Source of the DNA: Cyclobacteriaceae bacterium
Lineage (GTDB): Bacteria > Bacteroidota > Bacteroidia > Cytophagales > Cyclobacteriaceae
Direction: 5' to 3'
Length of the DNA stretch: 8,438 bases
NCBI GenBank assembly: GCA_025358195.1
Contig: JANYKP010000123.1
Location: 1 to 8,438 of the forward strand
The notes beneath the pieces are model-generated. The model was not told the origin of the DNA. It saw only the letters and a program-made list of their open reading frames with translations, and did not search any database. Position numbers and translations under genes: made by a program. Below are positions 6,543 to 8,438 of this stretch, in pieces (position 1 is the first letter of the stretch; the number at the start of each line of letters is the position of its first letter).

Positions 6543-6617
6543 TTATGTCATTTGCTGAATGAGCAAAAATAATGCAATCGCAAAACCTGTTGCCATTGCC
6601 CAACTAACATGTTTCAT
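6543..6617 (-). CDS. Possible 24-residue transmembrane peptide
   Basis: An ATG at 6617, preceded by TTACAAAA, opens a 24-codon frame ending in TAA. The peptide starts MKHVSWAMATG and continues with a hydrophobic run (FAIALFLLI) before a QQMT end. That gives a positively charged N-terminus followed by one short membrane-spanning helix, the usual form of bacterial membrane micropeptides, leader peptides and some type I toxins. It lies 69 bases before the terminator-like hairpin on the same strand. A frame this short is expected by chance; the A-rich start context and the hairpin are the only supports. No good promoter is seen upstream. Confidence 0.3.
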   Translation of the reverse strand: MKHVSWAMATGFAIALFLLIQQMT

Positions 6618-6711
6618 TTTTGTAACATTTTGCGTTTAATGTTTTAATAATCTTTTATCCAAAAAATCATTCTCGTCGTAAGAAGCACTTGCTGATTTTG
6701 TCGATGAATAG

Positions 6712-6730
6712 CACTCATAGGCTTTGAGTG
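6712..6730. repeat. Short inverted repeat CACTCA/TGAGTG
   Basis: CACTCA (6712-6717) and TGAGTG (6725-6730) are exact reverse complements separated by 7 bases, about 140 bases upstream of the 3D-domain gene. No T-run follows, so it is not a standard terminator. It may be an operator or a chance hairpin. Confidence 0.3.
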
Positions 6731-6766
6731 AACCCTAACATTTGATGATATAAATCGTAGAGAAAT

Positions 6767-6800
6767 TTTCACAAATTTTTCCATTATGGGACTTGTGAAA
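6767..6800. repeat. Inverted repeat TTTCACAA/TTGTGAAA
   Basis: TTTCACAA (6767-6774) and TTGTGAAA (6793-6800) are perfect 8-bp inverted copies with an 18-base spacer, ending 69 bases before the 3D-domain gene. Their centres are 26 bases apart. This suits either two sites for a dimeric regulator or a leader hairpin of the plus-strand transcript. Confidence 0.4.
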
Positions 6801-6869
6801 GGCAGCGAGTCATACGGCACAGTATTTTTAAAAGTACAATGACAGATTTTATGTCTAGTGATTTTAACT

Positions 6870-7355
6870 ATGAAACGATTGCTTCCTATTTTACTGCTCT
6901 CCATAGTGATGATACTAATACCCATTATTGGGTCGTATACGCGTGGAGTGAGCAATAAAATCTACATTCCCTTGGAAACCAGTGTTGTACTTGAAACATT
7001 GACGATCTACAACCCCACAACGGGTCAATGCGATGCTACACCCCTGATCACTGCCAGTAACCGTAAAATTGATACAGCAAAACTTTTTAAACAGCAGTTA
7101 CGATGGATGGCCTTGTCCCGGAATTTATTAAAACGCTGGAACGGACAGTTCAACTACGGTGATACGGTTATGGTCACATCGGGTGATCCGCAAATCGATG
7201 GCTTCTGGATAACTCAAGATAATCTTAACAAGCGTTATACCAATCGAGGAGATCTGCTTTTTGACCGCCGAGTTCGCACGCTGGGCAAGTGGAATAATGT
7301 TAAAATTTCAAAAACCCGTTACGAATCCTTTATAACCGGGCTCGTTGAAAACTAA
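6870..7355 (+). CDS. Small exported 3D-domain protein
   Basis: This is a 161-residue protein. Residues 1-22 are a strongly hydrophobic signal peptide or membrane anchor after MKR. The rest matches the 3D (three-aspartate) double-psi barrel fold related to the C-terminal part of MltA lytic transglycosylases. It shows YNPTTGQCD (47-55), PLITAS (58-63), a conserved RWMALSRNLL stretch (78-87), YGDTV (96-100), DGFWITQDNLNKR (110-122), GDLLFD (127-132) and LGKWNNVKI (138-146). Asp117, Asp128 and Asp132 are the likely three aspartates. The family is linked to cell-wall metabolism, but a stand-alone domain of this kind has no proven activity. I recall relatives with QTD where this protein has QCD, and TASG where it has TASN. 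The GTG at 6858 would add four residues; the ATG at 6870 gives a cleaner signal peptide. The gene stands alone, convergent with the ferritin gene. Confidence 0.7.
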   Translation: MKRLLPILLLSIVMILIPIIGSYTRGVSNKIYIPLETSVVLETLTIYNPTTGQCDATPLITASNRKIDTAKLFKQQLRWMALSRNLLKRWNGQFNYGDTVMVTSGDPQIDGFWITQDNLNKRYTNRGDLLFDRRVRTLGKWNNVKISKTRYESFITGLVEN

Positions 7356-7456
7356 ATCTTTCCCAATTTAATGATTTTATTTAATTGTTGCCAGCTCGCT
7401 GTGCAGCAAGGATGAGCACCTCTATTGTTTAATTAGACAGATAAGTGACCCCCTCA

Positions 7457-8008
7457 TTACGGATTTTCGGTCGTTGCATCCTGTGCTAATGTAGCATCGT
7501 CGGGTGTGGATTTCAGATCACGATCTAGGGAATAGATAGAATTACTATCGGCCTTTTCACCACCAGCAATTTTTATCTTATCCAACAGGTCGAGAGCGAG
7601 CGTCTCTTCCTCCGTCTGTTCTTTTACAAACCACTGCATGAAATTCCAGGTGGCCCAATCTTCCTGCACCAAACTCATTTTTACTACCTTATAAATAGCG
7701 GTAGTATTATCTACTTCGTGTTGGAATACTTTTTCAAAACATTTTTGCACGTTTACGGGATTAGCAGGAGGAGCCGGAATGGCAGTCACATTTACTTTGC
7801 CACCTCTTTTTAAGATGTACTCCAGAATCTTCATCATATGATTGCGTTCTTCGTTGGCATGCCGGAAAAGAAAATTGGCAATGCCCCCAAAGCCCTGGCT
7901 GTCGGCCCATGCGCCATAGGACAAGTAAATTTGTGAAGCATGCGCTTCTTTGGTCATTTGCTCATTCAATGCTGCGGTAAGTGTTTCGGAGAGTCGGTTG
8001 GTGTTCAT
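7457..8008 (-). CDS. ftnA: Non-haem ferritin (FtnA type)
   Basis: This 183-residue protein is an iron-storage ferritin, which forms a 24-subunit cytoplasmic shell, oxidises Fe2+ and stores it as a ferric core. All ferroxidase positions of E. coli FtnA are present with a constant offset of four: Glu21, Glu54, His57, Glu98, Gln131 and Glu134, plus third-site residues Glu53, Glu130 and Glu133. Tyr28 is the conserved tyrosine next to the centre. The motif NEERNHMMK (52-60) and the second-half motif WFVKEQTEEE (126-135) are typical. No haem-binding bacterioferritin methionine is evident. The C-terminal tail beyond about residue 152 is polar and slightly longer than usual, rich in Asp, Ser and Thr. 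The gene is single; no Fur-like operator was recognised upstream, and no strong terminator follows at 7356-7456. Confidence 0.95.
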   Translation of the reverse strand: MNTNRLSETLTAALNEQMTKEAHASQIYLSYGAWADSQGFGGIANFLFRHANEERNHMMKILEYILKRGGKVNVTAIPAPPANPVNVQKCFEKVFQHEVDNTTAIYKVVKMSLVQEDWATWNFMQWFVKEQTEEETLALDLLDKIKIAGGEKADSNSIYSLDRDLKSTPDDATLAQDATTENP

Positions 8009-8354
8009 GTATGCAATTATCTAAGCGTGATTTTGGAAACATCTAAGGGTTGACTATTTCGTCGCTCGTTGATACTCACTTTTAAGAAAAGCAAAACTTA
8101 CCCCTGTCCATCTTTTATCGTTGCAGAATATGTGCCAATCCTTATTAACGAACAAACGATGGATAGATCATGATTTATTCATGCCAATCGGGGAATTTTG
8201 TCCACACTGCAATCCTCAGCGCTCAGCCATATTGCTCGCAGGTAGCCCCTTAAAGAGTCTTATAAGTGCTGGTGCTTCTAGTCAATACAGACATGTATGA
8301 CCGTTTTGAATGGCACAGAATTAGTTAGTATGATGTTGTATAAATAATCACACG
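8009..8354. other. Gene-poor stretch upstream of ferritin and the right-edge gene
   Basis: This 346-base divergent region should carry promoters for the ferritin gene and for the frame starting at 8355. No exact TAnnTTTG element was found in it. A plus-strand frame (ATG 8130 to TGA 8300, 56 residues) contains a CPHC pair but no recognisable domain, and could be chance. A small inverted repeat CATGA/TCATG lies at 8169-8183. No tRNA or strong hairpin was seen. Confidence 0.5.
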
Positions 8355-8438
8355 ATGGAAAAGTCAACAGTTGATAGTCATGGTGCTAGTCCGTTGCCCA
8401 AGGGAAAACGGTCCACCGGTTCTCTTTTTAAGAAGTCA
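8355..8438 (+). CDS. 5' end of a plus-strand gene, cut by the window edge
   Basis: An ATG at 8355 opens 28 codons that reach the last base in frame. The start context (ATGGAAAAG after AT-rich sequence) is typical of the group. The visible peptide begins MEKSTVDSHGASPLPKGKRS and ends in a basic LFKKS; it is polar, with no signal peptide. The product cannot be identified from this fragment. It is divergent from the ferritin gene. Confidence 0.4.
   Translation, partial: MEKSTVDSHGASPLPKGKRSTGSLFKKS

Larger units (their letters stand above)
6322..6869. other. Divergent intergenic region with unexplained signals
   Basis: These 548 bases between the MBL gene (minus) and the 3D-domain gene (plus) contain, from left to right, a palindrome at 6424-6433, a terminator-like hairpin at 6440-6473, a possible 24-residue ORF at 6543-6617, and inverted repeats at 6712-6730 and 6767-6800. 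TATATTTC, at about 6335-6342 on the minus strand, matches seven of eight bases of the -7 consensus but lacks a -33 partner. No full promoter for either flanking gene stands out. Confidence 0.6.

Noticed and set aside
6644..6955. Minus-strand frame of 103 codons
   Set aside because: Its beginning is antisense to the 3D-domain gene, the rest crosses the inverted repeats, and the peptide shows no signal peptide or motif.
7364..7387. AT-rich near-palindrome after the 3D-domain gene
   Set aside because: The stem contains almost only A-T pairs and a mismatch, too weak to call a terminator.
8130..8300. Plus-strand frame of 56 codons with a CPHC pair
   Set aside because: No second metal-binding pair, no recognisable domain and no promoter; a stop-free run of this length occurs by chance.

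Overview
The window looks like ordinary chromosome from a member of the Bacteroidota, most likely a Cytophagales-type organism. The signs are a PorT-type outer-membrane beta-barrel, an OmpA-like protein carrying a PD40 propeller and a carboxypeptidase-regulatory domain, a CHRD lipoprotein, a TAnnTTTG-type promoter element, and start codons preceded by A-rich sequence rather than Shine-Dalgarno sites. I see no rRNA, tRNA, CRISPR array, transposase, integrase or phage gene.

Layout from left to right. The left edge may hold the 5' part of a minus-strand gene (1-124). A plus-strand outer-membrane beta-barrel protein (146-766) and a minus-strand TIG-CHRD lipoprotein (871-1545) converge on a 17-bp bidirectional hairpin. 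The lipoprotein has a recognisable promoter at 1596-1628. A gap containing inverted, degenerate ACGCAAAGACGC-type repeats (1661-1780) separates it from a minus-strand CorA-type Mg2+/Co2+ transporter (1848-2825). A divergent intergenic region with an operator-like palindrome and repeat (2906-2938) leads to a 66-residue hydrophobic membrane protein (3039-3239, plus).

Next is a two-gene minus-strand operon with a 4-bp ATGA overlap. An exported, probably lipid-anchored metallo-beta-lactamase-fold hydrolase (5395-6321) comes first, followed by a 708-residue cell-envelope protein (3272-5398). The latter has a signal peptide, a concanavalin-like domain, a PD40 propeller, a CarboxypepD_reg-like domain and an OmpA peptidoglycan-binding domain. 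This order resembles the type IX secretion protein PorE, with a lectin-like domain in place of the TPRs.

Upstream of the operon, the divergent region 6322-6869 holds a terminator-like hairpin and a possible 24-residue transmembrane peptide ORF on the minus strand, neither of which the flanking genes explain. The right end has a small exported 3D-domain protein (6870-7355, plus), a ferritin with a complete ferroxidase centre (7457-8008, minus), a 346-base stretch with no convincing gene, and the 5' end of a plus-strand gene running off the window (from 8355).

Most genes concern the cell envelope (beta-barrel, lipoproteins, OmpA protein, 3D protein) or metal handling (CorA, ferritin, MBL fold). 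Apart from the overlapping pair they look like independent transcription units. The most interesting places are the MBL/PorE-like operon and the unexplained terminator and small ORF in front of it.
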